Assembly: GCA_025201765.1 (NCBI GenBank)
Contig: MU623452.1
Coordinates: 52,604-116,603, forward strand
Length of the DNA stretch: 64,000 nt
Reading direction: 5' to 3'
Origin: Daldinia sp. FL1419
Taxonomy: Eukaryota > Ascomycota > Sordariomycetes > Xylariales > Hypoxylaceae
The notes under the pieces are model-generated. The model had not been told where the DNA came from, searched no databases, and saw nothing but the letters and a program-made list of their open reading frames with translations. Shown one piece after another: positions 36,890 through 46,898 of this stretch; positions within the stretch are counted from its first letter, which is position 1; each line of letters begins with the position of its first letter. Made by a program: the position numbers and the translations under genes.

Positions 36890-39012
36890 TTATCCCCTAT
36901 ATCCCCCATCAACCTCATGAAACTCGGTCATAGGTCCAGACTGCCGTCCCATACCCTGGAGTTCCGACCTAGGTTGACCGTATGCCTCGTACACTTGAGG
37001 TTCACGCTGAGCCGGTGCTTCGTGCACTGGTAGACCATAAGCTTCTTGCGGAATATATTGTGAGGCGGGACTCGGTATCTGTATTGCGTGGTTCTGGCCG
37101 CGTAGCTCGGGTATCTGTGGGATGGGCGGTTGAGTGTAGGCACTATGGCCTTGGAGCTCTGATGAATTAGGTGAGCTGTAAGCAGACAACGGTAATATGT
37201 TATTGACACTGGTCACCTCCTGGTTTTTTAGCCCACCTAGATTCTGGCTGCCATCAAGCTCGGGCTTTCCGCTAAATTCTAGATTGACAGATGGCGATAC
37301 CGTTTGACTATATTGCCGCCGCCGCCACAAGAAGAATGCTGCGAGCCCTATAAGCGCAAGACCAGCTAAAGCGCCAACCACGGCCCCGACGATCACACCC
37401 GTATTCGATTTATTAATTGAATCACCGCCTGGCCCTTCAGACTCTAAAGGTCCTTTAGTGTTTTCGGGATTTGAATTTTCGGATCCCCCGGCTACTCCAG
37501 TCTCTTTCGGTCCAGAAGCCCCGGTGTTCAAAGTGGCCGTGGCTTGATCCACTAACGTGATTAGTACTCATATAAATCAGTGAAGCTACCGTGAGACTTA
37601 CATGACTCAGTAATTCCGACTGGTGTTATTAACCCCTTGGCAGCATTGCAATACAACTCCAACACTGCTAATGCTGAGCTAACATCTTCAGTTGCGGTCG
37701 AGTCGCACGAGTACTTGACATCAGAAATGATAACATTACGCATGAAGCCTGACATGCTACTTTTTAGACATGCGCATGATGCGAGAGCTTTTGGGCCATC
37801 GGGACAGAGATCATAAGTTTGCTTTAAAGATGGATGTCAGTCTTCAAACGATAATCCCATAAAATACGTGGGAGCTTACACTTAATACTCCATATGACAC
37901 CGCAGATTGTGCACAAGGGGCTAAAGAACTATATTCAGACAGTGCGGTAATATGATATGTCACTATCCTATGTATCAGCAAGCATTTGAACAAGAGGGTA
38001 ACCCTGTGACTTACTGTCACCGGGGGGATCTGAAGTTGTTGGGAACGATGAGATTCCTTTTATTAATCCGCAATAAGCCGAAAATACAGCTTGTGCCGAA
38101 TCTATATCCTCAATATGCGAGGAACACGACGATTTCACCGACTTGTTGATACCTTGGCTAGCGAGAAGAGAATTCTGGTTCTTTTTGCACACACAGGTTG
38201 CAAGAAGACTCGGCTCCGCAGGACATAGATCGTAAGTCTAGGCATATCCCGATATTAGAAGGTATCATGATTACATCGTCACCTATAAAAACTCACCATG
38301 CTCCTATATCACGGTCAGGAAAGAAGCGTTTGAAAAATATAAGACTTTAATAAAGAAAGCTAGACTTACTGGACAATATAAGATAGCCCATTGGCGGCGC
38401 AAGGCGCGAGCTCTTGCCATGCTGGAAAGTCGGTAATATATTGCGTGACAGGATTAGAGGGAGTTGGGAATGGTGTAATTGTCTCTTGGTTACAGTATGC
38501 TGCAAATACGCTTGCCGCACTCGCCTGGTCTTCAGAAGCAGTTGAACCACAACTGCGGCTAACTGAACTTGAAATTCTCGTCGATATTGAAGCAAAGTTA
38601 TTGTTCTTCGTGCAGACGCATGATTGGAGGTCCGTCACTGCCTCGGGACAGTTTTGGTTTGTTTGTGCTTGGACATTCTCAGATACTGCAGCCGCCGCAC
38701 ACGGGGCCTGGATCGTAATTAGCATCATCTTCAGGGAGTCCGCTAGCCCGATATAAATCTGGCGAGTTCTCCATCCTCATATTTATCTCAAGCTTCCTCC
38801 TCAACCATGCCATGCGTTCTAGTAGGAGTGTTGCAATCCCAATCCCAGTCGCCGCCCTGATAATGCAAAAAGAAAATAAATTAAAACATGGTGCCATCTG
38901 AACTTACCAATACGGTAAAGATAGAAAGATCAGTAACATAAACGACCTCCTGTGCTCCCGCGAACGACGCGCCCAAGCAAACCCAAATGAGTGATAATCG
39001 TGAATGGAACAT
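36890..39012 (-). CDS. Cell-surface protein with three CFEM-like six-cysteine repeats and one transmembrane helix
   Basis: Seven exons were reconstructed: 39012-38908, 38707-38370, 38303-38297 (7 nt), 38237-38015, 37962-37880, 37821-37602 and 37551-36890. They total 1638 nt, or 545 residues. Exon 1 encodes a signal peptide (MFHSRLSLIWVCLGASFAGA). Three tandem extracellular repeats follow. Each has six Cys in the pattern APC...(N/L)CP...C(V/A)C...SC...YC, with shared blocks such as SLAPCAQSAVSYGV, TYDLCP and STATEDVSSALAVLELYC. They resemble CFEM or fungal cysteine-rich modules but lack two of the eight canonical Cys. After a Ser/Gly-rich stalk comes one transmembrane helix (VIVGAVVGALAGLALIGLAA), a WRRR stop-transfer motif, and a Pro/Gln/Tyr-rich cytoplasmic tail. 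It is likely a sensor or adhesion protein of the plasma membrane or wall. It shares an 866-bp divergent promoter with the Zn2Cys6 regulator. Confidence 0.85.
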
Positions 39013-39878
39013 TATTTCCACTTCTTGGCCAAGCTGGAAGATCAACTTTCAAGGGAAAGATGCTCCAAAGACGGCCAACACGATATAGACGCAAGAAAAC
39101 ACCAGTACAAAATGTCGAAGACCTGATATCGCAATCATCGCAGGTAGCCAGATGTAGATTTTTGTATCGGCTCCTCGAGAAACCACTCTTTATCTAGGTG
39201 CGGAACACGGCGCGCCCTTGCTCACGAAGCGCCATACCCCTGACAGCTGAAGGCTCGCGGCGCCCGCCAAGTAGGCGAAAAAGGCGCCATTCTGCCCATC
39301 TCGGGAAAAGCTGAAGGCTAAAGAAGATTGCTGCGGACGCTAACCATCGATGAAGTATTAGCGGCGGTTTTGAGATAAATGAGCTGTCGTCGGATATCCG
39401 CTAGTACCAACTTCTTGAGAGAAACGCTAAGAACTGATCCACTTACACAGCTCCCGCTTCCTGACTACGACCCTACAAGGACAATTTGCTTTAGAATATA
39501 AAATGATTAGCTGTTGAAGGGGGCTCGGCTTGCCGCTTGCTAGACTCTTCGTAAGTCGCGAAGACCCTTAATGTATCGGCCAAAGTTGTATAATATCAGA
39601 CTTCGGAGGAATAAGATACTACCTACCTGGTAGGTACCTATATAGGAGAGGAGATACAGAGGCATGCCCATATGAAGACGACGCCTGTGCTTATATAATC
39701 GTAATCGAAACCCCGCGGACTCAACGATTCGTCTCGTATCACCCTCAGAGGAAAATAACTAAAGAATCTACAGTAACTCTTTCGTATTCCCTAACATACG
39801 TAATTAGAGTCCATAGCTTGGTTCCTACTAGTAGCCCGTCTTTAGATATCTACGAGTAAGCTCACTGTTTAGGGTTAC
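39013..39878. promoter_or_regulatory. Divergent promoter: CFEM-like protein / Zn2Cys6 regulator
   Basis: These 866 bases lie between two divergent starts and contain no gene. CGG/CCG triplets of the kind bound by Zn2Cys6 factors are frequent on the CFEM-like side (39200-39370), e.g. GGCGGTTT near 39361, but no clean spaced pair was assigned. A TACCTACCTGGTAGGTACC inverted repeat lies at about 39620-39640. Confidence 0.5.
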
Positions 39879-41621
39879 TTGATGGATATATCATTACCCC
39901 ACGCCATCCGCTCTAATAGCACCATAAGGAGCTCTAACGGCTGTTGGACTTGTCGGCTACGACGCAAAAAATGCGATGAAAAAAGTCCCGTATGCGACGT
40001 CTGCGCCGCACTCCACATCACCTGTTACTACGATGTGGAAAAGCCGGAATGGATGGATGGGGGCGTAAGGCAGGAAGAGATGGCCGAGCGTCTTAAACGC
40101 GAAGTCAAGGAAAAGGCCCATCTCCGCCGCGAGGTCCGCCAGACCCATACCCCCGACGATCTCCCTCGGACAGCGGTACCAGAAGGTCTTAACAACGAGA
40201 TGGGATCGCGCTCCGAAACATCCGCCAGTCGCCTTCAGCGCCGAGCGGACTGTACGGTTGCTGGCAAGGAGTTTCGCGACGGTCCGTCCTTCGGGCGGTC
40301 ATGTACTATTCTCATCACATTTTACCTCGAAAACTTACTTCCATTCCTGTTCCCATTCTATCGCCCCTCCCCTCTTGAAGGCGGCAGGTCGTGGATTTTA
40401 GAAATGATGATAAGCAGTCCAGTAGTGCGACAGGCCACTCTATGTCAATCTTCTTACTTCTTCTCCCTCGCCCAGGGAACAGCTAATCACGACGCAGTCT
40501 GGGAGACTGTGCTCGCGCAGACTAGAGAGGCGTTTGGGGTGCTACGGCAGTCACTGCAAGTTATCGACGGCTCGAATATTACTGAGCATATACACGGTGC
40601 TGTACGCATCATGGCGAGCGTTATGCAAATGCAGCGTTTTGAAATTACCGTGCTATGCTTCGATAATTGCCAGGCGCATCTCAACGCCGGCGTGGCTCTT
40701 TTTAAACAACTCCTCGACAGCTCCGGCGCAGTCGAAACGGCGTCGCCCAGTGCAAAATTCACCGCCGTCATAAACCGCCTAGGGCCGCCGACGCGGATTT
40801 CGCCCGCCCAGAATATCGAAGTCCAAAGCGCTGAGCAGGCCGCTTTTCGTTTCTCGTCCGCCCTTTTGATTTTTGACGACATTATTTCCAGCACAGTACT
40901 TCAGGATCACCCTAGACTTTACGAATATCACCACTGTCTCCTTAGCGATGTAAACGGCACCGATCCACTGATCGATCTGGAAACAGTTATAGGATGCCAA
41001 AATTGGGTACTACTACGAATCAGTGAAATTTCCGTACTTGATGTATGGAAGCAGCAGTGCAAAGCGGAAGGAAATCTCGATGTTATGGAACTAGTCCGTC
41101 GCGCTACAGTTATAAAGAGTTGCCTGGAAGCTCGTCTTATACAACCCGGAGTCGAGGCATTGATCACCCCACAGCACGGCGAAACGTTAATGAATGTCTT
41201 CACAGAACATTCCTACGAGCAAGTCCCAGATAACCAGACACGCGTAGTTACACGGATATGGGCTCATGCCGCCCTAATTTATCTTAGTATCGTGGTATCC
41301 GGTTGGCAACCTGCCAGCGCCGAAATACGTTATCATTCCAATCAAGTTATTGATCTTTTAACGAATCTAATATCGCCTGCATCGCTACTACGTACCATGG
41401 TGTGGCCATTCTGCGTAGCAGGCTGCTTCGCAGAGCCCGCACAAGAAGCTCAGCTTAACGGAATGGTATATACATTACAGCCACCAGCCGTCTTTGGTAC
41501 GGTGCGAAAAGCGCTGGAGATTATGGGGAATGTGTGGCGTAATAGAGACTTAGATCAACTTCCAATGCTTGACCTCGCTACATGTTTCAGGGTGCGAGGC
41601 GACCTAGTACTGCTTGTTTAA
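39879..41621 (+). CDS. Zn(II)2Cys6 fungal-specific transcription factor
   Basis: Single exon, 580 residues. The binuclear zinc cluster is complete, with Cys at 22, 25, 32, 39, 42 and 49 (GCWTCRLRRKKCDEKSP...C), followed by a basic linker that could dimerise (residues 66-90). From about residue 150 to the end lies the alpha-helical fungal transcription factor regulatory domain (PF11951-like), with ITFYLENLLPFLFPFYRP near its start and TRIWAHAALIYLSIVVSGWQ near the end. It should be a nuclear DNA-binding regulator. Its position next to an SDR-like gene, a dioxygenase homologue and a hydrolase suggests a pathway-specific regulator, which is inference from context. Translation could start at Met1 or Met2 without consequence. 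Confidence 0.93.
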   Translation: MMDISLPHAIRSNSTIRSSNGCWTCRLRRKKCDEKSPVCDVCAALHITCYYDVEKPEWMDGGVRQEEMAERLKREVKEKAHLRREVRQTHTPDDLPRTAVPEGLNNEMGSRSETSASRLQRRADCTVAGKEFRDGPSFGRSCTILITFYLENLLPFLFPFYRPSPLEGGRSWILEMMISSPVVRQATLCQSSYFFSLAQGTANHDAVWETVLAQTREAFGVLRQSLQVIDGSNITEHIHGAVRIMASVMQMQRFEITVLCFDNCQAHLNAGVALFKQLLDSSGAVETASPSAKFTAVINRLGPPTRISPAQNIEVQSAEQAAFRFSSALLIFDDIISSTVLQDHPRLYEYHHCLLSDVNGTDPLIDLETVIGCQNWVLLRISEISVLDVWKQQCKAEGNLDVMELVRRATVIKSCLEARLIQPGVEALITPQHGETLMNVFTEHSYEQVPDNQTRVVTRIWAHAALIYLSIVVSGWQPASAEIRYHSNQVIDLLTNLISPASLLRTMVWPFCVAGCFAEPAQEAQLNGMVYTLQPPAVFGTVRKALEIMGNVWRNRDLDQLPMLDLATCFRVRGDLVLLV

Positions 41622-41743
41622 AAGACAGCCGAAAAAGAAAGATGGAAAAAGACGCTCAAATTCAAAGTTACTCAAGGTACGGTGATATTGGATCTAATTC
41701 CTAACTATAAAATCCCTTTGGTTCATGTTCTGCCCTGATCTTC

Positions 41744-42502
41744 TTATTTGAACTGGACATAGCCCTTGTCCTTAACGAAGGTGGCGTGCCATGGGATGTT
41801 ACCCCTGTGGTTCGCCAACTGCGCGAAAAACTCGCCGTGTGCGGCACCATCGACTGCAAGCCCCTTAGATTTGCCGTCTCCTTGGCGTTCGTCCGCATAA
41901 AAGAATCTAATATTCAGATATTGTTAGAACTACTTTGATAAAGTATTTTCTGCTCCTCGAAGAACTTACCGGAACCCCTGGGGCGAGTAGAGAGTGTCCG
42001 CAACACCAATCCAGAATGCCGAAGCCGACTTGCCCATGCCAAGATTTAACACGAGTGGCATCGGAGCGATCGAGACGTTTAGGATGTTGCCGGTGTATAT
42101 GAACGTCTTTTTGATCTCTTTGGGCAACGTTGCCCATCCATTGACAGCCTGCTGGGCTGCGACGTAGGGGCTGACAGTATTGACGTTCAGGTCCGACACG
42201 ACACTATCTGCAGGAATGGAAAATATCGAGTCCTTTTCGGGGGGGTTCGTCAGTGCTGCTGCGTTGTAGACAACGACACTGGGGACCGTCTGGAACTCGG
42301 TCTTAACTGCGTCGAACAGGGCTGGAATCGAGTCGGGGTTTGTAAAATCTCCCTTAAGGGAGAGATACCCTTCGGCAGTCTTCGAGCCAGTGCCGCTCCT
42401 GGAGGCGATAGCAACCTTATAGCCGTCGCTGGCAAATCTCTGAGCGACAGAGGCGCCAACTCTGGGCCCGGATCCAAGAATAAGTGCAACCTTTCCAGAC
42501 AT
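41744..42502 (-). CDS. Atypical short-chain dehydrogenase (SDR) family protein
   Basis: Two exons, 42502-41970 and 41906-41744, give 231 residues; the intron has GTAAGT and TTAG borders and joins QGFR to FFYADERQGD. The N-terminus has a Rossmann motif in a variant form, GSGPRVG (residues 10-16), and VVYNAA corresponds to the NNAG motif. The active-site Tyr of YxxxK is missing: the block reads LGMGK, with Lys158 kept but Leu154 at the Tyr position. The C-terminus is a short two-strand segment ending GYVQFK. This agrees with a fungal SDR-like subgroup that probably binds NADP(H) but may not be a normal dehydrogenase. It is divergent from the dioxygenase homologue, sharing its promoter region. 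Confidence 0.88.
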
Positions 42503-43563
42503 TTTGGGTAATTGGTGTTGAATATAAATTGTAGGGCTTTAGATTTGCAGTGAAGATTGGATATGCGATGGAAGATGAATTTCTCTTCTAAGCCGAGACG
42601 CCCCTATTTATACCCACCAAAGCCAGAGCTTGAACTTCACATCGCGGTATATCCGAACACTCCGCCATCATTTTCCAGATTGTGCATTTGTCATCCCAAA
42701 GTTCCGAAGTGCGAGATCAAAGGTCAAATGGGACGAATTTCATCATACCGGTCTATCACTCCATCATGCAAGTCTTGAACCAACTCCAATAGTTTGGGTA
42801 GTATTGTTACACACCCGGCTGCAGTTCATCGAGACCCACAAGCCGCGCGCGAGGATCCTTTAACTGAGTATGTATAAACTAAGGAAGATCCTAACCTAGT
42901 CAAGCCGCGCGATGGACCATACAAGCTTACCTCAGCCGCGCGGGGTGGATCTAGTCTTGAGCCTCTTTGTCTAACTTAGATATACGGCATTTCCGTAGTT
43001 CTAGAGCTCTGTGATTGGACGTGATCACTATACTTGTTACCAGCGTCGATGGTTCGACCTTCATCGCGCGCGGGGGAGTGCATACCTACCTCATATAATT
43101 CTTTGTGGCCTCGGACCTTGACGTATGACCTCCCTGGCGGCCCCTTTTAGGTTCCAAAGTCTACATTGTTTTTCACATTATATTTGTCAGCCTGCCGTCA
43201 GAATGAATCTATCCTGAACTAAAAAACATGGAAACAATCTCATTCCGCTAGGTACTCTATGTGAACTATGTAGCTATACGTATTAGACAAGCGCTTTGCT
43301 CAAATGTCACGTTGGGAGTCCTGACAAGTATATTGAGAGAACATTGATCCCCTGCACATTTACTATAATATGCTAGGTTAGACGTCTCGCCAGTCATGCT
43401 ATTAACGTTACCATCCAGCCATTCAGACATTCGACCGAGATACATATATTTTACTCTCCTCCTTGCGTGTCTATCCGTCCCTCTACTCTACCATTCTAAG
43501 CCATACACAAGCAATATCTTACAAGTCGTTACGATACGTTTGGGTATTTACGCCGCATACAAC
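42503..43563. promoter_or_regulatory. Divergent promoter between the SDR-like and dioxygenase-like genes, with CGG-type palindrome
   Basis: The region contains three copies of AGCCGCGCG (42841, 42903, 42934). The third extends to the palindrome CCGCGCGG at 42936-42943, which is CCG and CGG two bases apart, the kind of inverted triplet bound by Zn2Cys6 dimers. A pyrimidine-rich tract at 43450-43500 precedes the preferred start of the dioxygenase-like gene. An in-frame ATG at 43396 would add 56 residues there, including a hydrophobic stretch. Confidence 0.45.
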
Positions 43564-44534
43564 ATGTCTTGCTCATCGCATAAAGATACTCCAACGCGGA
43601 TGCCCGTATACTTCCTCGGCATCGGCGGCCCCAACTTCATGGAAAACACGGAACATCCTGCATATTCCCAACTAGTCAAGGTCGGATATGAGATTACCAC
43701 AAAGGTTAAGCCTAAGGCCGTAGTTGTTTTTTCCGCGCACTGGCAAGGCGGCCGGGATAAGATCCAAATCAATGTCGCAGAGAAAACAGATCTGATTTAC
43801 GACTTTTACGGTTTTCCTCCGCATTATTACGACTATGACTATCCGAACAAGGGAAGCCGCGAGGTCGCCGAGAAAGTCATCGGAAAATTATCAGGCGCCG
43901 GCATTGAGGTCGAAAGGGTTAAAAGGGGCCTTGATCATGGTGTCTGGGTAGGCTTTATGGCTGGTAAGCTATTTCTCATCTCCTCAATATTGATTCTATC
44001 AAGATGCTAATTTGATGACCACTTAGCTTTTAATCCCACTTTGAACCCGTTGAACGTCCCAATTGTGCAAGTTTCGCTATTCAACAACGAGGACACAGAT
44101 CGACACTACCGTGTGGGCCAAGTACTAGAAAGCCTACGAGACGAAGGCATCCTGATTATCGGCGCGGGAATGGCTGTTCACAATCTTCGCGATCTTCGAG
44201 CCAGCAGGGCCAGCGACCGAACCATGCCGTAAGTAACTCTAGTCATAAAACCAATCTAATTGCACTCTTGCTAACGAACTTTAGATACTCCGTCACATTT
44301 GACTCCGCCCTAAAGGATGCTGCTACCGTGGAGCCAGAAGAGCGTCAGGAGGCGATGCTCGCCTTGATGAAGCGTGATGATGCGAGAAAGGCACATCCGA
44401 CGTTGGATCACATTCTTCCTATATATGTAGTAGCAGGTGCTGCCGGTTCCGATGTTGGCGAACAATTATGGACTTTACCTGAGAGGACATTCAGTTGGGC
44501 ACAATACCGGTTCGGCAAAGTTCCTACAGCATAA
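43564..44534 (+). CDS. LigB/DODA-type extradiol ring-cleavage dioxygenase family protein, one metal-ligand His missing
   Basis: Three exons, 43564-43963, 44027-44228 and 44285-44534, give 283 residues. The introns have GTAAGC/TTAG and GTAAGT/TTAG borders. The start at 43564 (context ACAACATGTC) gives the usual family length; an in-frame ATG at 43396 would give 339 residues. It belongs to the class III extradiol dioxygenases (LigB superfamily, 4,5-DOPA dioxygenase-like), which bind a metal through His residues. Conserved blocks are present: FSAHW (His59), GLDHGVW (His125), GAGMAVHNLR (His185) and LDHILPIYVVAGAAG (His243). The first block, usually SHGGP, reads GIGGP, so Ile20 replaces the first ligand His. 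Metal binding or activity may therefore be changed. Fungal relatives with this change may exist, but that could not be checked. Confidence 0.9.
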
Positions 44535-44841
44535 AGCGTCTAACTTTTGTTAGGTTTCTAGGTGCCTATATAGGTAGGTAGACATCCTTAAATAGCTAGG
44601 TACTCATCTAACAGGAAACCATCACCTAGTAAGATAATCCGATAAAAAGAAATATAAACGTTGGAAAATCTCAGCCCCTAAGAATGATAGTCCCGTTCAA
44701 TTCCCTTCCGCCTTTTTTTAAGCATAAGCGAAGTAAATGATAGGCTGGTTGTGAAAGTAATCCGTCCCTGCCCCCAACGAATGGGCTTCCACCTGACGCG
44801 GCATACGCCTGATGTGACATGTTGTGAGATAAACATAAATT
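44535..44841. other. Convergent 3'-3' spacer
   Basis: Short AT-rich spacer with a TATATAGGTAGGTAG repeat. No gene. Confidence 0.6.
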
Positions 44842-45674
44842 TTATATCGTTTTCTCTGCAAGCCCCTCTATCACCTCAACAACTCGGTCTGGCTGGCTAA
44901 TAAACGGACTATGTCCAGCTGAACATCTCTCAACCTTCATGCCTGGCACTTCAGCTGCTAGCGCCTCCTGTATGTGTACGGGCATCCCTAAGTCATTCTC
45001 GCATATAAGAAATGCTTTTGGAATCGTAAGGTCGGACGCCACAAAATCCGCTGGTGTTTCTAAGGAGACTTGTGCGAATGGAACCAGGCTGTCGAAACAT
45101 TTCTGAGCTACATCGTCAGGAAGGTCGTTGTAAAAACCCTCTTTTGCCTTATCGCTGACAAAACAAACTGAATTCTTTACCCCCACTCTAGTTAGTTGAC
45201 TGTGTATCCCAGATCCCAGATCGACCTTCGGGTTGAAGTGCTTACCTTCTGATAGAAAGGTTCATGTGTCATCCAGAGCGGATATTGGCCCCCTAGGCAC
45301 TGTAGGATATTCATGCCAGCTCGTGATACGGAAAAAGCGGCCATGAATAGAATCGCTCGGAAACCCCCTTTTTTACCATTATGTTTTCGCTCTTCAACGG
45401 TAAACCCTTTCGTGGCAGCGCAACCGGGGACGCCACCGTAGGAATGGCATACTATGATAAATTCCTTACCATTATCCATATGCGGCTCTACCGTCTTCTG
45501 TATCAAGGAAACATCGTCCTTCCATGTTACTCCAACATAAGAGCTACAGCTCGTCAGAAGTGGTATGAGGACTTCGTATCCTCGAGCTTCCAGTTTCACC
45601 TTGAGCGAGTGATAATGGGCCGGCGTATGGAACGCTCCGGCGGCAACGATTACTGACGGCTTTACTGTGTTCAT
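44842..45674 (-). CDS. Alpha/beta hydrolase (AB hydrolase-1 / esterase-like)
   Basis: Two exons, 45674-45246 and 45174-44842, give 253 residues. The 71-nt intron has a GTAAGC donor, a CTAAC branch point and an AAAG acceptor, and it joins PFYQK to NSVCFVSDKAKE in phase. The catalytic triad is visible: nucleophile Ser78 in IVCHSYGGVPG (CHSYG for GxSxG), acid Asp204 in CENDLGMP and His231 in SAGHSPF. The oxyanion-side motif AAGAFHTPAHY is near the N-terminus. This group includes plant salicylate-esterase-type proteins and fungal homologues acting on small esters or on ring-fission products. An upstream ATG (45719) would add 15 residues. With the dioxygenase homologue it could process a ring-cleavage product, which is inference. 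Confidence 0.87.
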
Positions 45675-46898
45675 TATAAAGAGTGTAGGACCGTCTGAAT
45701 GGGTTTCTTGCGCCGTCAAATGCCTCAGTACTCGGATGGTGTAGGTACTGGATTAAATAAAGTTGATATAGAGGGGGAAGATGGAGACGAAAGTAAAGTA
45801 ACACATGAATTACGCATTTGATTTAAACAGAGGTCACTCGTACATAGGATGACAAGCTACCTACCTCATAAATTAACAATTCGTAGCACAATGCCTAAAA
45901 AGGGTTTAGTCAAATATCGTGGTTACTGAAATCCCTCGAATACAGAGCCGACGATCCTACCGAATAGCATTCTATAAGCGCCTCGCTCTAGCGAATAGCA
46001 GGGGAGGCTCGAGTGCTAAGAGAAGGTCGTATTGATTGTAACTAGGTAGTCACCTGCATTCTAAGAATTAAGCATGCCTAGAAGAAATTGTTACCCTATA
46101 CCTAGCCCCTATCTCTAATTACACTGAATCCAATTGTCAAGTTGAAAGTGGCCTAGCCTAGGCTATTGGATATTACATATAAGTACCTAGGTATATTTGA
46201 TAATCTACCGGCAATCAAGCCTACGTGGGATTTACCTACTGTTAAGTACCTACGAAAATTATGAGAGTGTGATGTAAATCGGTGTATCAATTGAAACCGG
46301 TAGCATCTGCATGTACTACATAGGTAAGGTACCTAAGGTAGGTAGATAGGATGGATTTATTAGAACAGGCTATCTTGTGCGACATCGATCCCGATCCAAA
46401 ATCCGCAGATAGGGAAGAGCGGTCACACGTACCTAGTTGACGTATAAGTCGGATTATATTGACTAACTTAGGTCCTTGTTTCTTATTGGGTTCTCATAGT
46501 TATCTACTACAATGTTTTGCATTCTGTTTAAGTGTACCGTTGACAGTCACGAGATTGGAGGGTCTCTTCTCTGTTTTGTTCTTATTTTACTCACGTTTAT
46601 TCTAGACTACGAATATTCGTATAATTAGGACTAATTAGGTATCTACAAATTAGCTTGAGAAGGCAAAGGAATATCGTACATAGATACCTAACCTAGTTAA
46701 TAGTATTGATAGCTATGGGTTGCATCCATTAGCACGTGACTAATTATTGCCGACTTCGCTCCAAGAAGTAGTTATTATCTTCTTATTACCTTATTATCTT
46801 ATTCCATCGATAAACTCCATCAGATACATCATCTGCTACGAACTTGTTCATCTCAACATTAATTGCATCCTAAGACGTAGAAGATCAGCACCTTCATC
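45675..46898. other. Divergent spacer of about 1.2 kb
   Basis: It lies between the hydrolase and the M20 gene. It is AT-rich with several TACCTAGGTA-type repeats (about 46180-46195, 46320-46345, 46680-46700). No gene seen. Confidence 0.55.

Noticed and set aside
43396..43563. N-terminal extension of the LigB-like protein with a hydrophobic stretch
   Set aside because: It is a pyrimidine-rich leader with an ordinary ATG, and the 43564 start gives the usual family length. Kept only as an alternative.
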